A DNA stretch of 64,000 nt from RUG806 sp964440255 (GTDB lineage Bacteria > Bacillota > Clostridia > Oscillospirales > Acutalibacteraceae), in contig CAYTRD010000001.1 in assembly GCA_964440255.1 (NCBI GenBank), positions 15,999-79,998 of the forward strand. The letters are read 5' to 3'. Each line of letters starts with the position of its first letter. Positions within the stretch are counted from its first letter, which is position 1. Below the pieces are notes generated by a model. That model ran no database searches and had not been told where the DNA came from. It saw nothing but the letters and a program-made list of their open reading frames with translations. Positions 8,451 to 17,959 of this stretch are shown piece after piece. The translations under genes and the position numbers were made by a program.

Positions 8451-10820
8451 TTATTTCTTTATAACCTTAAACGAAAGCTTATGCTCGCCGAGGTTTTCAC
8501 CTGTTACGGTAACGGTGATATCACCTGATTTACCGACAGTTCTTATCCAGAAGGCACGGGCACCGCCCACAAGGGCAAATTCATCAGGGCCGATAATCTT
8601 TGCGGGGCCGTCAACAGTAACCTTTATGCTGTTGTTTGCAAAGGGAAGACGGTTGCCGTTCTGATCAACACAAATAAGCTCAATTCTTGTGACATCGTAA
8701 GTCTTATCCTCAATAAGAGTATCGCTGTCAGCCTTCAAAGTAAGCTGCTGACTGTTTGCGGCAGTACGGGTAACGGATTTCACAAGAATGCCGTTTTTAT
8801 AGCCGTCAAAGCGGTATTCTACCTGCTCGTCGCCCCAGTTTGCAAAGTACTTTGTAACGAGGTCAACCATTTCTGATATCTTCATCTTACCCTTAAGGAA
8901 TGAATAAGCAATTTCAAGATAGTGCTGAGGAGGCATAATATATCCGTGAACGGATGCTGCAACAAGTGCATTCTTAAGAGGAGCTGCAACATCGGGAGCC
9001 AGACCGTCTTCTTCAACAAGGCTGTCACCTATATAGTCCTGCGGAAGAATGGGAGGATGAGGAAGATTCGGATATTTAGCCTTGTTGGGATATGCCGTGG
9101 ACTTATATTTTCCGTTTTTGTAAATCTCAACATAATCGCAGTTTGTAAAGATATATGTTTGACCTATAATTGCACCGGGATGCTCGCCTACATCCATAGC
9201 GGATGAGGTTTCAAGCACGGGAACATCATCCTGCTGTGAGGAATAAACTGCAGCGGCAAGTTTCGGGATACGGAACATATCAGCCACTCCGTGATAGCAG
9301 ATTCTGTCACCGCTTCCGAAGTCCTTATGGGTATTATAGTCAGCCATACACCAACCGATAGCACCCGAATGACGACGGCTTCCGAAAGAAGTGTTTTGCA
9401 CACGAAGATGTCGAAGGGCATGCTCTGTACGAAGTGCCTCTCTGTCAAAGGTCTTTGTGGGGAACATATGGCCGTTATGCTCTGTTACAAGGTAGGGAGC
9501 CTTGATTCCGCAGGTGATTATTGCGGGAAGAAGATTTATGGGCCCGCCGGAATGAATGAAATCGTTGTATGTATAAACATCTTCAAGCAGGTGGCTTCTT
9601 GGGAAGTTTCTGACACCGCCCGTCTGTCTTGTGGGGTCAAGCTCTCTTGCAAGTGCATTGGTCTCGGTATAGAACTCATCACAGTCACCGCCCTCATTGA
9701 CACGAACACCCCATAAAATTACCGAGGGATGGCTCCTGTCACGGATGACCATTCTGCGTACATTATCAAGACAGTTTTCTCTCCATTCGCCCTCACCGAG
9801 GAACTGCCAGGAAGGCATTTCTGTGAATACGAGAAGACCGATTTCGTCACAGCGTTCAAGGAAATGAACGGAATCAGGATAGTGTGCCGTTCTTACTATA
9901 TTACAGCCGAGTGTATATTTCATAAAATCAGCATCAGCTATCTGTGCGGATGCCGGCATAGCATTACCCACATAGGGATAGCTCTGATGACGGTTAAGAC
10001 CGATAAGCTTTAAGGGGCGTCCGTTAAGAACAAAGCCTGTTCTTGTAAATTTTGCTTCTCTGAAGCCGAAACGCTTGCAGATTTCATCGCTTCCGTATGA
10101 TACCTTAAGAGTGTAAAGCTTGGGATTGTCAACATCCCAAAGTTCCACATCCTTTACCTTCCAGCGGATGCGGATAACCTTTCCGTCAACATCGGCAGTT
10201 TTCTTTCCGATTTCTTTTTCGCCGTCGAAAAGCTCAAAATTACATTTACCGGTAACCTTTTCGGAGAAGGTAACATCAGCTTCAATGATTTTTTCACTGT
10301 AAAGCGGATCGGGAGTTTTTACGAAAACATCCTCAATATATTTTTCGTCATATATATCAATATGTACTTCTCTGTAAATACCGCCGTAAACAAGATAATC
10401 AACAACCTTGCCGAAGGGAGGAATTTCAGGTCTTTCCGTTGAATCAAGCATAACGGCAAGACAGTTGTTTCCCTTATTCACATTATCGGTTATCTCAAAA
10501 GAAAACGGAGTATATCCGCCCTTGTGTTCACCGATAAATGTACCGTTAAGATATACCTTCGCATAGCTTGCAGCACCCTCAAAGCTTATAAAAATATGCT
10601 TGTTCCCCTCAAATGCATCCTGCGGAAGTCTGAAGGTCTTTCTGTAGCAGCTTACAAACTGAAAAGAAGCTTCATCAAAGTAGTTATAAGGCAGTTCCTT
10701 GTTTGTGTGAGGAATATCGACTTTTTCAAAAGAGCCGTCATTGTAACCGGGTTTTATCATATCCTCGGTAAAGCTTTCGCTGAATTTCCAGTTAAAATTC
10801 AGGTCAATGGTTTTTCTCAT
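8451..10820 (-). CDS. GH2 glycosidase (beta-galactosidase-like)
   Basis: The protein has 789 residues and no signal peptide, so it should be cytoplasmic. The order is GH2: N-terminal sugar-binding jelly roll (residues ~1-165), Ig-like domain, then the TIM barrel. The barrel shows GLNRHQSYPYVG, NIVRTAHYPDSVHFLERCDE, an acid/base Glu in ILWGVRVNEGG and a likely nucleophile Glu in YLVTEHNG. The C-terminal ~170 residues form Ig-like domains. Family activities include beta-galactosidase, beta-mannosidase and beta-glucuronidase; beta-galactosidase is likeliest but unproven. AGGAG precedes the ATG. It is divergent from the alpha/beta hydrolase gene. Confidence 0.88.
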   Translation of the reverse strand: MRKTIDLNFNWKFSESFTEDMIKPGYNDGSFEKVDIPHTNKELPYNYFDEASFQFVSCYRKTFRLPQDAFEGNKHIFISFEGAASYAKVYLNGTFIGEHKGGYTPFSFEITDNVNKGNNCLAVMLDSTERPEIPPFGKVVDYLVYGGIYREVHIDIYDEKYIEDVFVKTPDPLYSEKIIEADVTFSEKVTGKCNFELFDGEKEIGKKTADVDGKVIRIRWKVKDVELWDVDNPKLYTLKVSYGSDEICKRFGFREAKFTRTGFVLNGRPLKLIGLNRHQSYPYVGNAMPASAQIADADFMKYTLGCNIVRTAHYPDSVHFLERCDEIGLLVFTEMPSWQFLGEGEWRENCLDNVRRMVIRDRSHPSVILWGVRVNEGGDCDEFYTETNALARELDPTRQTGGVRNFPRSHLLEDVYTYNDFIHSGGPINLLPAIITCGIKAPYLVTEHNGHMFPTKTFDREALRTEHALRHLRVQNTSFGSRRHSGAIGWCMADYNTHKDFGSGDRICYHGVADMFRIPKLAAAVYSSQQDDVPVLETSSAMDVGEHPGAIIGQTYIFTNCDYVEIYKNGKYKSTAYPNKAKYPNLPHPPILPQDYIGDSLVEEDGLAPDVAAPLKNALVAASVHGYIMPPQHYLEIAYSFLKGKMKISEMVDLVTKYFANWGDEQVEYRFDGYKNGILVKSVTRTAANSQQLTLKADSDTLIEDKTYDVTRIELICVDQNGNRLPFANNSIKVTVDGPAKIIGPDEFALVGGARAFWIRTVGKSGDITVTVTGENLGEHKLSFKVIKK

Positions 10821-10900
10821 ACAGGTACTCTCCTTTTTTGCAAAAATACAAAAATATTATACATAGAAAACTTCATTAAGTCAATCATATAAAAAAACAG

Positions 10901-10929
10901 TTGATTTGTACGATACTAACTGATAAAAT
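10901..10929 (+). promoter_or_regulatory. Housekeeping-type promoter for the alpha/beta hydrolase gene
   Basis: TTGATT, 17-base spacer, TAAAAT, about 30 bases upstream of the start codon. Confidence 0.55.
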
Positions 10930-10959
10930 AATCTTATCTTATTCCGGGAGGCAGAAAAA

Positions 10960-11916
10960 ATGAAAAAATCAGCTAAAGCCCTGAAAATAATCACAGGTAC
11001 AGCCGTGGCAGGTGCAGCGGCATATATAGGTGCAGGCGGTGCTCTGTGTTACGGGATTCTTTCAAAAAAGGCCTGTAACAAACACCCCGAAGAGCTTCTT
11101 CGTGCTCCCGGCAATATGGGAAGATATATGAATGATGAGCATTTCAGAAATGCTGACGACTGGTATAACGCAATAAATCCCGACGATACCGTTCTTACAA
11201 ATGAAAAAGGGGAAAGGCTTCTTTCAAAAATCATTATGCAGGACAGCTTTTCACACAAGTGGCTTATTGCCGTTCACGGCTACACCTCCCGCCCGAGAGC
11301 TATGGCAAGACAGGCAATACACTTTTATAAGAACGGCTATAATGTTTTAATGCCCTGTCAGAGAGCTCACAGAAATCAGGAAGCAAAATTCACTTCAATG
11401 GGCTATTTTGAAAAATATGATGTAATTTCGTGGATAAATTATATTCTGTCAATTGACAGCAAAGCTGAAATCGTGCTTCTGGGTATATCCATGGGAAGTG
11501 CCACGGTAATGCTGACTACGGGAGAAAAGCTTCCCCGAAATGTAAAATGCTGTATTGCCGACTGCGGTTACACAAGCTGCAAAGAATTGTTCAAGGACTC
11601 AATAAAACGAGAAGCAGGTCTTCCCGAATTTCCGTTTTTAGGTGCGGCAAATATATTTTCGAAGCTGTTTCTCGGCTGGAGCTTTGATGACTGCTCCCCC
11701 ATTGATGCAGTGGCTCATTCAGAGACTCCCACTCTTTTCATTCACGGTGAGGACGACCCCGTAGTACCCTTCTGGATGATGGAGGCACTTTATGAAAAAT
11801 GCTCTGCTGAAAAAATGAAGCTGGCAACACCGGACACGGGACACGACGAAGCCTGTGCTAAACACCCCGAAAAATACTGGGAAGCTGTAGACAGCTTTGT
11901 TGAAAAATTCATATAA
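10960..11916 (+). CDS. Alpha/beta hydrolase with N-terminal membrane anchor
   Basis: The protein has 318 residues. Residues ~8-35 are a hydrophobic segment (signal anchor). The alpha/beta hydrolase fold follows: WLIAVHGYTSRP (oxyanion region), nucleophile Ser in LLGISMGSATVML, acid Asp in FIHGEDDPVVPF and His in TGHDEACAKHPE. It resembles the clostridial BAAT/prolyl-oligopeptidase-like 'alpha/beta hydrolase' family. The substrate is unknown. GGGAGG sits upstream of the ATG, and a hairpin terminator follows closely, so the gene appears monocistronic. Confidence 0.85.
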   Translation: MKKSAKALKIITGTAVAGAAAYIGAGGALCYGILSKKACNKHPEELLRAPGNMGRYMNDEHFRNADDWYNAINPDDTVLTNEKGERLLSKIIMQDSFSHKWLIAVHGYTSRPRAMARQAIHFYKNGYNVLMPCQRAHRNQEAKFTSMGYFEKYDVISWINYILSIDSKAEIVLLGISMGSATVMLTTGEKLPRNVKCCIADCGYTSCKELFKDSIKREAGLPEFPFLGAANIFSKLFLGWSFDDCSPIDAVAHSETPTLFIHGEDDPVVPFWMMEALYEKCSAEKMKLATPDTGHDEACAKHPEKYWEAVDSFVEKFI

Positions 11917-11923
11917 TAACACA

Positions 11924-11966
11924 AAAGACCATACTCTGTCATACGACAAATTATGGTCTTTTTCTC
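11924..11966. terminator. Bidirectional-looking terminator
   Basis: AAAGACCATA pairs with TATGGTCTTT and is followed by a T-run. It lies between two converging genes. Confidence 0.75.
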
Positions 11967-11991
11967 ATTTTAAAGTATTACGCACTACGAG

Positions 11992-12675
11992 TTACTTTAC
12001 ATCAATTCCGCCGAACACAGCGGCACCGTTAATAAAAACCGTAGGAATTCCCTGTGTAAAGGGTCTGCCCGTTTTGTTAGCTACTCCACCGAAAACGGGA
12101 GTTGCACATATTTCAACATTAACATTTTCAGGAACAAATATATTCATACCGCCGAAAACACAGCCTGCGTTAATAACAATGTCCTCTGTAATCACCGCAC
12201 CTCTAAGGTCACAATCAATTCCTCCGAATATCGCATAAAGATTTGCCCCGAAAAAGCCTTCACCGGGGAAGCCTACCTTCTGCCCTGAAAAAATTGCAGT
12301 ACATTTTTTCACAGGAAAGCCTCTTGAATTGATTTTTTTTATGGCTTCCTTTGCGTTTTTGTTCATAACATCCTTGAAAATAAGGCAAAGACCTATAACT
12401 ACTAAAAGCACGGGAACAATAAGCTTTCCGAGCATTTCAAGAGAAATAAGGTCACGGGCAACAAGGAACAGGAATATACCCACAACAAGACCTATCATAC
12501 TACCTGTCTTGTCTCTTTGTGTAACAAGGGTTATAAGGCTCGGGATAATGATAATAAAAGCCCACCAGCCGTCAAAAAAGATATTAAAGTCTATTACATC
12601 CAATGCCTTGAGTCCGAAAAGAACACCGGCTCCCACAAGGAGAAGCCCCCATAAAACATTGTTAACTTTTTTCAC
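11992..12675 (-). CDS. LiaF-like membrane protein (DUF5668 / cell-wall stress family)
   Basis: I choose the GTG at 12675 (VKKVNNVLWGL) because AGAGG lies 8 bases upstream; an earlier GTG overlaps that site. The 227-residue protein has about four transmembrane helices in its first half, in the pattern LLLVGAGVLFGLKAL, FIIIIPSLITL, IGLVVGIFLFLVA and VLLVVIGLCLIF. A soluble beta-rich C-terminal domain carries FGGIDCDL, FGGMNIFVP and FGGVANK repeats. This layout matches LiaF-like proteins, which in Bacillus modulate the LiaRS envelope-stress system. No two-component genes are nearby. Confidence 0.75.
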   Translation of the reverse strand: MKKVNNVLWGLLLVGAGVLFGLKALDVIDFNIFFDGWWAFIIIIPSLITLVTQRDKTGSMIGLVVGIFLFLVARDLISLEMLGKLIVPVLLVVIGLCLIFKDVMNKNAKEAIKKINSRGFPVKKCTAIFSGQKVGFPGEGFFGANLYAIFGGIDCDLRGAVITEDIVINAGCVFGGMNIFVPENVNVEICATPVFGGVANKTGRPFTQGIPTVFINGAAVFGGIDVK

Positions 12676-12748
12676 ACACAACACCTCTTATGCACTTTTA
12701 CGGTAATATTTTACAATAATTTATCCCTAAAGTCAACAACAATGCATA

Positions 12749-12777
12749 TTGCTAAAACAAGAGCATTGTGTTATAAT
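12749..12777 (+). promoter_or_regulatory. Promoter for the DtxR-GH30-PatB-symporter gene run
   Basis: TTGCTA, 17-base spacer, perfect TATAAT, about 28 bases before the regulator start. Confidence 0.65.
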
Positions 12778-12805
12778 TTCAGTAATATGTATCCGGAGGT
12801 AATTT

Positions 12806-13171
12806 ATGAGATTACAGGAATCAGGCGAAATGTATCTCGAAACCATATATATTCTGTCTAAAACGCTTTCGATGGTGCGTTCCGTGGATGTCAGCGAGCA
12901 TCTCGGCTATTCAAAGCCAAGTGTTTCAAGAGCGGTGGGCCTCCTTAAAAACGGTGGCTTTATCACTGTAGAGGACAGCGGCGAATTAAAGCTCACTGAA
13001 GAAGGCTACAACATAGCAAATATGATGTTTGAAAGACACACAATTCTTTCCGAATGTCTTATGGCTCTCGGTGTCAGCCGTGAAACAGCAACAGAGGATG
13101 CCTGTAAAATTGAGCATGTCATCAGCGAAGAGTCATTTGAAGCAATAAAAAAATATATGTCCGTAAAATAA
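12806..13171 (+). CDS. DtxR/MntR-family metal-dependent regulator (short form)
   Basis: The protein has 121 residues: a winged-helix DNA-binding domain at residues ~1-65 (MYLETIYIL, VDVSEHLGYSKPSVSRAVGLL, LTEEGYNIA) and a dimerisation/metal domain at ~66-121 (FERHTILSECL, DACKIEHVISEESFEAIKKYM). The SH3-like third domain of DtxR is absent, as in MntR. Such proteins sense Mn or Fe and repress uptake genes. Here it leads a glycosidase, C-S lyase and sugar symporter run, with only 18 bases to the next gene. Its target may therefore lie elsewhere, or it may be autoregulatory. GGAGG precedes the ATG. Confidence 0.85.
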   Translation: MRLQESGEMYLETIYILSKTLSMVRSVDVSEHLGYSKPSVSRAVGLLKNGGFITVEDSGELKLTEEGYNIANMMFERHTILSECLMALGVSRETATEDACKIEHVISEESFEAIKKYMSVK

Positions 13172-13189
13172 GCTTTTCAGGTAGCAGCT

Positions 13190-14551
13190 ATGAAAATAAC
13201 TCTCGATAATAGAAAAGAATATCAGACCTTTACGGGAATCGGAGCATCCGGTGCATGGTGGGCACAGGTCGTGGGCGGCTGGGAGCACACCGACGAAGAA
13301 AGCCAAAAAAAGGTAAATGAAAGAATTGCTGAGCTTCTTTACAGTAAAGAAAACGGTATAGGTATGACAATTTACCGTTACAATCTGGGAGGAGGTTCAA
13401 AAAACAGTCTTTCAAGTGTTTTCCCGAACAAAAACAGAATGGCTGAAAGCTTCGATAAGGGTGACGGAGCATACGATTGGACAAGAGATAAAAATGCCGT
13501 CAATATGATGAAGCTCTGTGTAAAAGAGGGTGCCGAAGAGGTCATTCTTTTCAGCAACTCCCCTCCCGAAAGGCTTACCAAAAATCACAAATCCTGCCTT
13601 GATAAAGCATGGAGAAGCAATCTTCCGAGAAAAAACGAGGAAGCTTTCTCAAAATATCTTCTTGACTGTGCAGAGCATTTTATAAATGACGGTATTCCCG
13701 TAAAATATATTTCTCCCGTAAACGAGCCCTTGTGGATATGGACTGAGAAAAACGGTCAGGAGGGCTGTCACTATACGCCTTACGGAGTTTATTCACTTCT
13801 GAAAAAAACTGCCTCTGCACTTAAAAACAGACCTTCACTTAAAGATGTTAAACTAAGTGCATGTGAAAACGGCGATATCCGTTGGTTCAATAAAACATAC
13901 ACATTGGCAGTGCTTCTTGACAAAAAAATAAGAAATGCCTGCGACGGGATCGATGTTCATTCCTACTGTCTTCCGATTCCCCTGAAGCTTCTCAATAACC
14001 GTGTGGGCTTCCTTAAAAGATACAGAAAATTCCTGAATATATTCTTCCCCGATATCCCCGTTAAAATGAGCGAATGGTGCCATATGAAAGGCGGACGGGA
14101 CTACGGTATGGATTCGGCTCTGGAATTTGCAAGAGTAATGTATGAGGATATGACAATTCTCAACGTATCTTCATGGCAGCATTGGATTGCTGTCTCCGAT
14201 GTAGATTACTGCGATGGTCTTATTTACATAAACGAAGAAGAAAAGACCTTTGACACAACAAAAAGACTTTTTGTTACGGGAAATTTCTCAAAATATGTAC
14301 CCCTTGGTGCAAAAAGAACAGCAATTACCTGTGACGATAAAGATATAATGCCCTTGGCATTTTACAAAGACGAAAAAACGGTAATTATTCTGATTAACCC
14401 CGAAGAAAATGAAAAGACTCTTGAAAACACCTTCGGTAAAAGAGTTTTTTATGCACTTACCGATAAAGATAATGACCTTACGGAAAAAGAAATTTCAAGA
14501 AATGAACAAATAAAGCTCCCCCCGAAAAGCGTTATAACTCTTATAATCTGA
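13190..14551 (+). CDS. GH30-family glycoside hydrolase
   Basis: The protein has 453 residues and no signal peptide, so it is probably cytoplasmic. The opening FTGIGASGAWWAQ, the MTIYRYNLGGGS block, the acid/base Glu in YISPVNEPLW and the nucleophile Glu in VKMSEWCHMKG fit clan-A GH30-like (beta/alpha)8 enzymes. A C-terminal beta-sandwich (about residues 365-453) ends with TVIILINPEENE and PPKSVITLII. GH30 activities include beta-1,6-galactanase, glucosylceramidase and xylanase; subfamily cannot be assigned by eye. It is co-directional with the downstream lyase and GPH symporter, consistent with hydrolysis of an imported oligosaccharide. Confidence 0.82.
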   Translation: MKITLDNRKEYQTFTGIGASGAWWAQVVGGWEHTDEESQKKVNERIAELLYSKENGIGMTIYRYNLGGGSKNSLSSVFPNKNRMAESFDKGDGAYDWTRDKNAVNMMKLCVKEGAEEVILFSNSPPERLTKNHKSCLDKAWRSNLPRKNEEAFSKYLLDCAEHFINDGIPVKYISPVNEPLWIWTEKNGQEGCHYTPYGVYSLLKKTASALKNRPSLKDVKLSACENGDIRWFNKTYTLAVLLDKKIRNACDGIDVHSYCLPIPLKLLNNRVGFLKRYRKFLNIFFPDIPVKMSEWCHMKGGRDYGMDSALEFARVMYEDMTILNVSSWQHWIAVSDVDYCDGLIYINEEEKTFDTTKRLFVTGNFSKYVPLGAKRTAITCDDKDIMPLAFYKDEKTVIILINPEENEKTLENTFGKRVFYALTDKDNDLTEKEISRNEQIKLPPKSVITLII

Positions 14552-14568
14552 CAAGAAAGCGGTATTAT

Positions 14569-16335
14569 ATGAAATACGATTTTACTTCCGTTCCCGACAG
14601 ATCAGGGTGCGGTTCATCAAAATGGAACAGTGCAAAAAATGCAAGTGTTGATGCAGTTCCTCTTTCCGTTGCGGATATGGAATTTCCGACTGCACAGCCG
14701 ATAAAAAATGCACTTGCAAAGCTTGCAAACGAACAGATTTTAGGCTACACAGACCCTACGGACGAATACTTTGCTGCGGTCACTTCGTGGATGCACAGAA
14801 GGCATGGTTTCGATATACAAAAGGAGTGGATAGTCACAACTCCCGGTGTTGTAAATGCTTTGGGAATTCTTATAGATGCCGTAACAAACCCCGGTGACGG
14901 AATAATTATTCTCACTCCGGTTTACTATCCCTTTGATATGGCGGTTCTTGCAAAAAGCAGATGCTTTGTTTACAGCGAGCTTCTTCTTAATGACGGGAAA
15001 TATGAAATTGATTTTTCCGACCTTGAAAAAAAGGCGGCTCTTCCCGAAACAAAGGCGATAATCTTCTGCAATCCCCATAACCCAATAGGACGGGTATGGA
15101 CCGAGGAAGAGCTGAAAAGGGTTGCGGATATATGCAATAAAAACGGAGTATTCATCATTGACGATGAAATACACAATGACCTTATAATGTCCGGTGTAAA
15201 GCATACGGTAATGGCAACGCTCGGTGAAGAAACAAAAAATAATATAGCAGTGTGCACTGCTCCCAGCAAAACCTTCAATCTTGCGGGACTTCAATGCTCA
15301 AATATCATCATTCCCGACAATAAGGCAAGAGCAAAGGTAAATGCCGTAATGATGATGAATTTACAGAATCATCTCAATATTTTTGCATTTGAAGCCTGTA
15401 AAACGGCATATAACGAATGTGAGGAATGGCTTGAAGAGCTTCTGACTGTTATCGACGGCAATGCAAAATATGTTGAAAGCTTTATGGCTGAAAAGTTTCC
15501 CGAAATAAAGGTATTCCCTCTTGAGGGTACTTATCTTCAATGGCTTGATATGAGAAATCTCGGTATGACACATATTGAGCTTCGGAAAATGCTTGAAGAA
15601 AATGACATTTTCCTTGATTGGGGTGAAATGTTCGGAGATTTGGGCAGAGGCTTCCAAAGAATCAATCTTGCCTGTGCAAGAACAACTCTTGAGAAAACAA
15701 TGGCAAGATTTGAAAAAGCCGTAAATGAAGTCCGTGAAAATTGGAAAATAAACGGCAAGCCATATCACAAGAAGCTTGAAAAGGGTGACCTTATTACCGA
15801 TTTCGTTTATAACTCCCCTTACGGCACGGGTAAGCTTCTCAAGCACAACATTTCAAAAAAGACGCTTCTTGTTTTCTCCCGTTACATTGAATGTGACATC
15901 TGCCTAAAAACTCTTGATACCTTCAAAAAATATCAGCGGGTTTTCGGGATGTTCGGAATTGATGTTAAATTTATTCTGCAAAATACCGCAGAAGAGCTTT
16001 CCGCAGTACAAGGTCACTATCCCTTTGAGCTGATTGCTGACCCCGATTGTATATTCTTTGATAGATATAACATCTTTGAAGCCAACAGTATGATAAATAT
16101 GGTCGCAGGTGACAAGATGTTCGAAGAAATGACCAAGGGGGACATAAGAAATCTTCTCGACTCTGATCTTATGGAAGCATTCGTTGACCCGAAGCCGTCT
16201 TCACACAGGCAGTTACAGCTTCCTGCTCTTATAGGAATAGATAAGAGTATGAAGGTAATATATTCACATTACTGCAAAACAATAGGCGATTTCCCCGATT
16301 CGGGAACGCTTCTCGGAGCACTCCGAAAAAACTGA
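14569..16335 (+). CDS. PatB/MalY-type C-S lyase fused to a peroxiredoxin-like domain
   Basis: The protein has 588 residues, against about 390 for ordinary PatB/MalY. Residues 1-395 are a fold-type I PLP enzyme: SVADMEFPTAQPI, CNPHNPIGRVW, DDEIHNDL and the PLP lysine in APSKTFNLAGLQ. These enzymes beta-eliminate cystathionine or cysteine to pyruvate, ammonia and thiol. Residues ~410-588 are a thioredoxin-fold/AhpC-TSA-like domain: LLVFSRYIECDICLKTL with a CxxC pair, then PFELIADPDCIFFDRYNIFE, as in peroxiredoxins. The frame is continuous, so the fusion is real in this sequence. Coupling C-S lysis to a thiol-redox step is an inference. The next gene follows after 19 bases. Confidence 0.85.
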   Translation: MKYDFTSVPDRSGCGSSKWNSAKNASVDAVPLSVADMEFPTAQPIKNALAKLANEQILGYTDPTDEYFAAVTSWMHRRHGFDIQKEWIVTTPGVVNALGILIDAVTNPGDGIIILTPVYYPFDMAVLAKSRCFVYSELLLNDGKYEIDFSDLEKKAALPETKAIIFCNPHNPIGRVWTEEELKRVADICNKNGVFIIDDEIHNDLIMSGVKHTVMATLGEETKNNIAVCTAPSKTFNLAGLQCSNIIIPDNKARAKVNAVMMMNLQNHLNIFAFEACKTAYNECEEWLEELLTVIDGNAKYVESFMAEKFPEIKVFPLEGTYLQWLDMRNLGMTHIELRKMLEENDIFLDWGEMFGDLGRGFQRINLACARTTLEKTMARFEKAVNEVRENWKINGKPYHKKLEKGDLITDFVYNSPYGTGKLLKHNISKKTLLVFSRYIECDICLKTLDTFKKYQRVFGMFGIDVKFILQNTAEELSAVQGHYPFELIADPDCIFFDRYNIFEANSMINMVAGDKMFEEMTKGDIRNLLDSDLMEAFVDPKPSSHRQLQLPALIGIDKSMKVIYSHYCKTIGDFPDSGTLLGALRKN

Positions 16336-16354
16336 AAGAAAGAGGATATTAAAA

Positions 16355-17866
16355 ATGGCAAAAGAGAAAAAACAGCTTCGTCCCGGCTTTGTCGTACCAA
16401 AAAAGGAGCTCAATATGTTCGCTGTAGGTGCTATGGGACAGGGTATGATATACGCTATGATGTCAAGCTATATCAGTGACTACTATGTAAATGTTTTACA
16501 GCTTCCTTTGATGTTCGTTATGATGCTTATGCTTTTTGCCCGTATATGGGACGCAATAAACGACCCGCTTATGGGTATAATTGCAGACAAAGCACATCCG
16601 AAGCACGGAAAAATGAAAGCATATATTCTTTATGCAATAGTTCCTATTGCAGTTCTTACGGTTATGCTTTATATGTCCCCTGACCTTCCCAAAACGGAGC
16701 TTATGATATATGCGGCTGTAACTTACGTTCTCTGGGGTATGTGCTACACCCTTGCAGATGTTCCCTTCTGGGGCATACCCAATCTTATGACCCCAAATGC
16801 CGATGAAAGAGGATATGTTATTTCCTACACAAAGAATCTCAACGGTATCGGCTCTGCTCTTCCCGAGGTTCTTTTCCTTGTTGCCGGCTTCACCCTTCCC
16901 ACACTTCTCGGCTCAACAGGTATCGAATATGAAAAACAGCGTTACCTCATAATTGCTGTTGTATGCGTTGCAATAGGTATAGTAATGTACGGAAATTCAT
17001 ATTTCCATATCAAAGAAAGAATCATCCCCCCTGCAAAGGTAAGAAAACCCGGTGAGCCCACATCTCTTAAGAGAATTTTTACCTGCAAGCCCCTTATGCT
17101 TGTAGTTTTAATGGGTGTGCTTTCAAGCGGAAGATATATGGTACAGGCTGCAGCAGTTCATGTTGCCCGTTATGCATTCTACATAGGACCCGAGCTTACC
17201 CCCGACCTTTCACTTGAGCTTCGTACAAAGTATATTGCAGAAAGCGTTTCATCTGTTAAAACGATTTTCCAGGTATGTGCAATTGTCGGTATGTTCGGTG
17301 CTATGCTTCTTATGCCCAAGCTTATAAGAAAATTTGATTATAAAAAGATTCTCATTACAACCTGTCTTGCAGGCTTCGTTGCAAGCATATTCACAACAAT
17401 AATCGGTTGGTTTACTGCAAATCTTTATATATGCATCCCCTTTATCCTCATTTCCTGTATCCCTCTCGGAGTTCTCAATGTTGTTTCAAACGCTATGATC
17501 GGTGACTGTCTTGACTATCTTGAGCTCAAAACAGGCTTCAGAGATAACGGGCTTGGCTCTGCACTTCAGGGCTTTGTAAATAAGCTCGGTAACGCACTTG
17601 CCACAACAGGAATCATCCTTATGTATATTTTTATTGACATTGATCCCTCTCAGATGCTTTCAAGCGAGGTTGTAATGGCAGCTACAGAGCTTTCAAGAAC
17701 ACAGAACTTCGCTATGTTCTCACTTGTTTCCATTGTTCCCGGTATCAGTATGCTTCTTTGCACAATTCCTATGTTCTTCTATAAAATATCAGGTAAAGAA
17801 AGAACAAAAATCATTGAAGAGCTTGCAAGAAGAAGAGAAGCACAGAAGGCTGAAATTACAGAATAA
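16355..17866 (+). CDS. GPH-family sugar:cation symporter (MFS)
   Basis: The protein has 503 residues with about twelve hydrophobic helices. The signature RIWDAINDPLMGIIADKAH near residue 65 and WGIPNLMTPNADERG in the first half are typical of the glycoside-pentoside-hexuronide (MelB-like) family, which imports sugars with Na+ or H+. The C-terminal half has DCLDYLELKTGFRDNGLGSA, another conserved GPH block. It ends the DtxR-GH30-C-S lyase run, and a copy of the dispersed repeat plus a terminator follow. Its substrate is probably the oligosaccharide handled by the GH30 or GH2 enzyme. Confidence 0.88.
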   Translation: MAKEKKQLRPGFVVPKKELNMFAVGAMGQGMIYAMMSSYISDYYVNVLQLPLMFVMMLMLFARIWDAINDPLMGIIADKAHPKHGKMKAYILYAIVPIAVLTVMLYMSPDLPKTELMIYAAVTYVLWGMCYTLADVPFWGIPNLMTPNADERGYVISYTKNLNGIGSALPEVLFLVAGFTLPTLLGSTGIEYEKQRYLIIAVVCVAIGIVMYGNSYFHIKERIIPPAKVRKPGEPTSLKRIFTCKPLMLVVLMGVLSSGRYMVQAAAVHVARYAFYIGPELTPDLSLELRTKYIAESVSSVKTIFQVCAIVGMFGAMLLMPKLIRKFDYKKILITTCLAGFVASIFTTIIGWFTANLYICIPFILISCIPLGVLNVVSNAMIGDCLDYLELKTGFRDNGLGSALQGFVNKLGNALATTGIILMYIFIDIDPSQMLSSEVVMAATELSRTQNFAMFSLVSIVPGISMLLCTIPMFFYKISGKERTKIIEELARRREAQKAEITE

Positions 17867-17879
17867 ATTTTTTACATAA

Positions 17880-17956
17880 CGAGGAAAGCTTGCTTTCCGT
17901 TCGGAGCGACATACAATCTTTTCACGTTATAGGAAGGAATTTCCTATAATGTGAAA
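17880..17956 (+). repeat. Dispersed repeat, copy 4 (3' half only)
   Basis: Keeps the GGAAAGC/GCTTTCC and TTATAGG/CCTATAA palindromes but lacks the first palindrome of copies 1-3. Like the others, it sits between a gene end and a terminator hairpin. Confidence 0.8.
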
Positions 17957-17959
17957 CCA

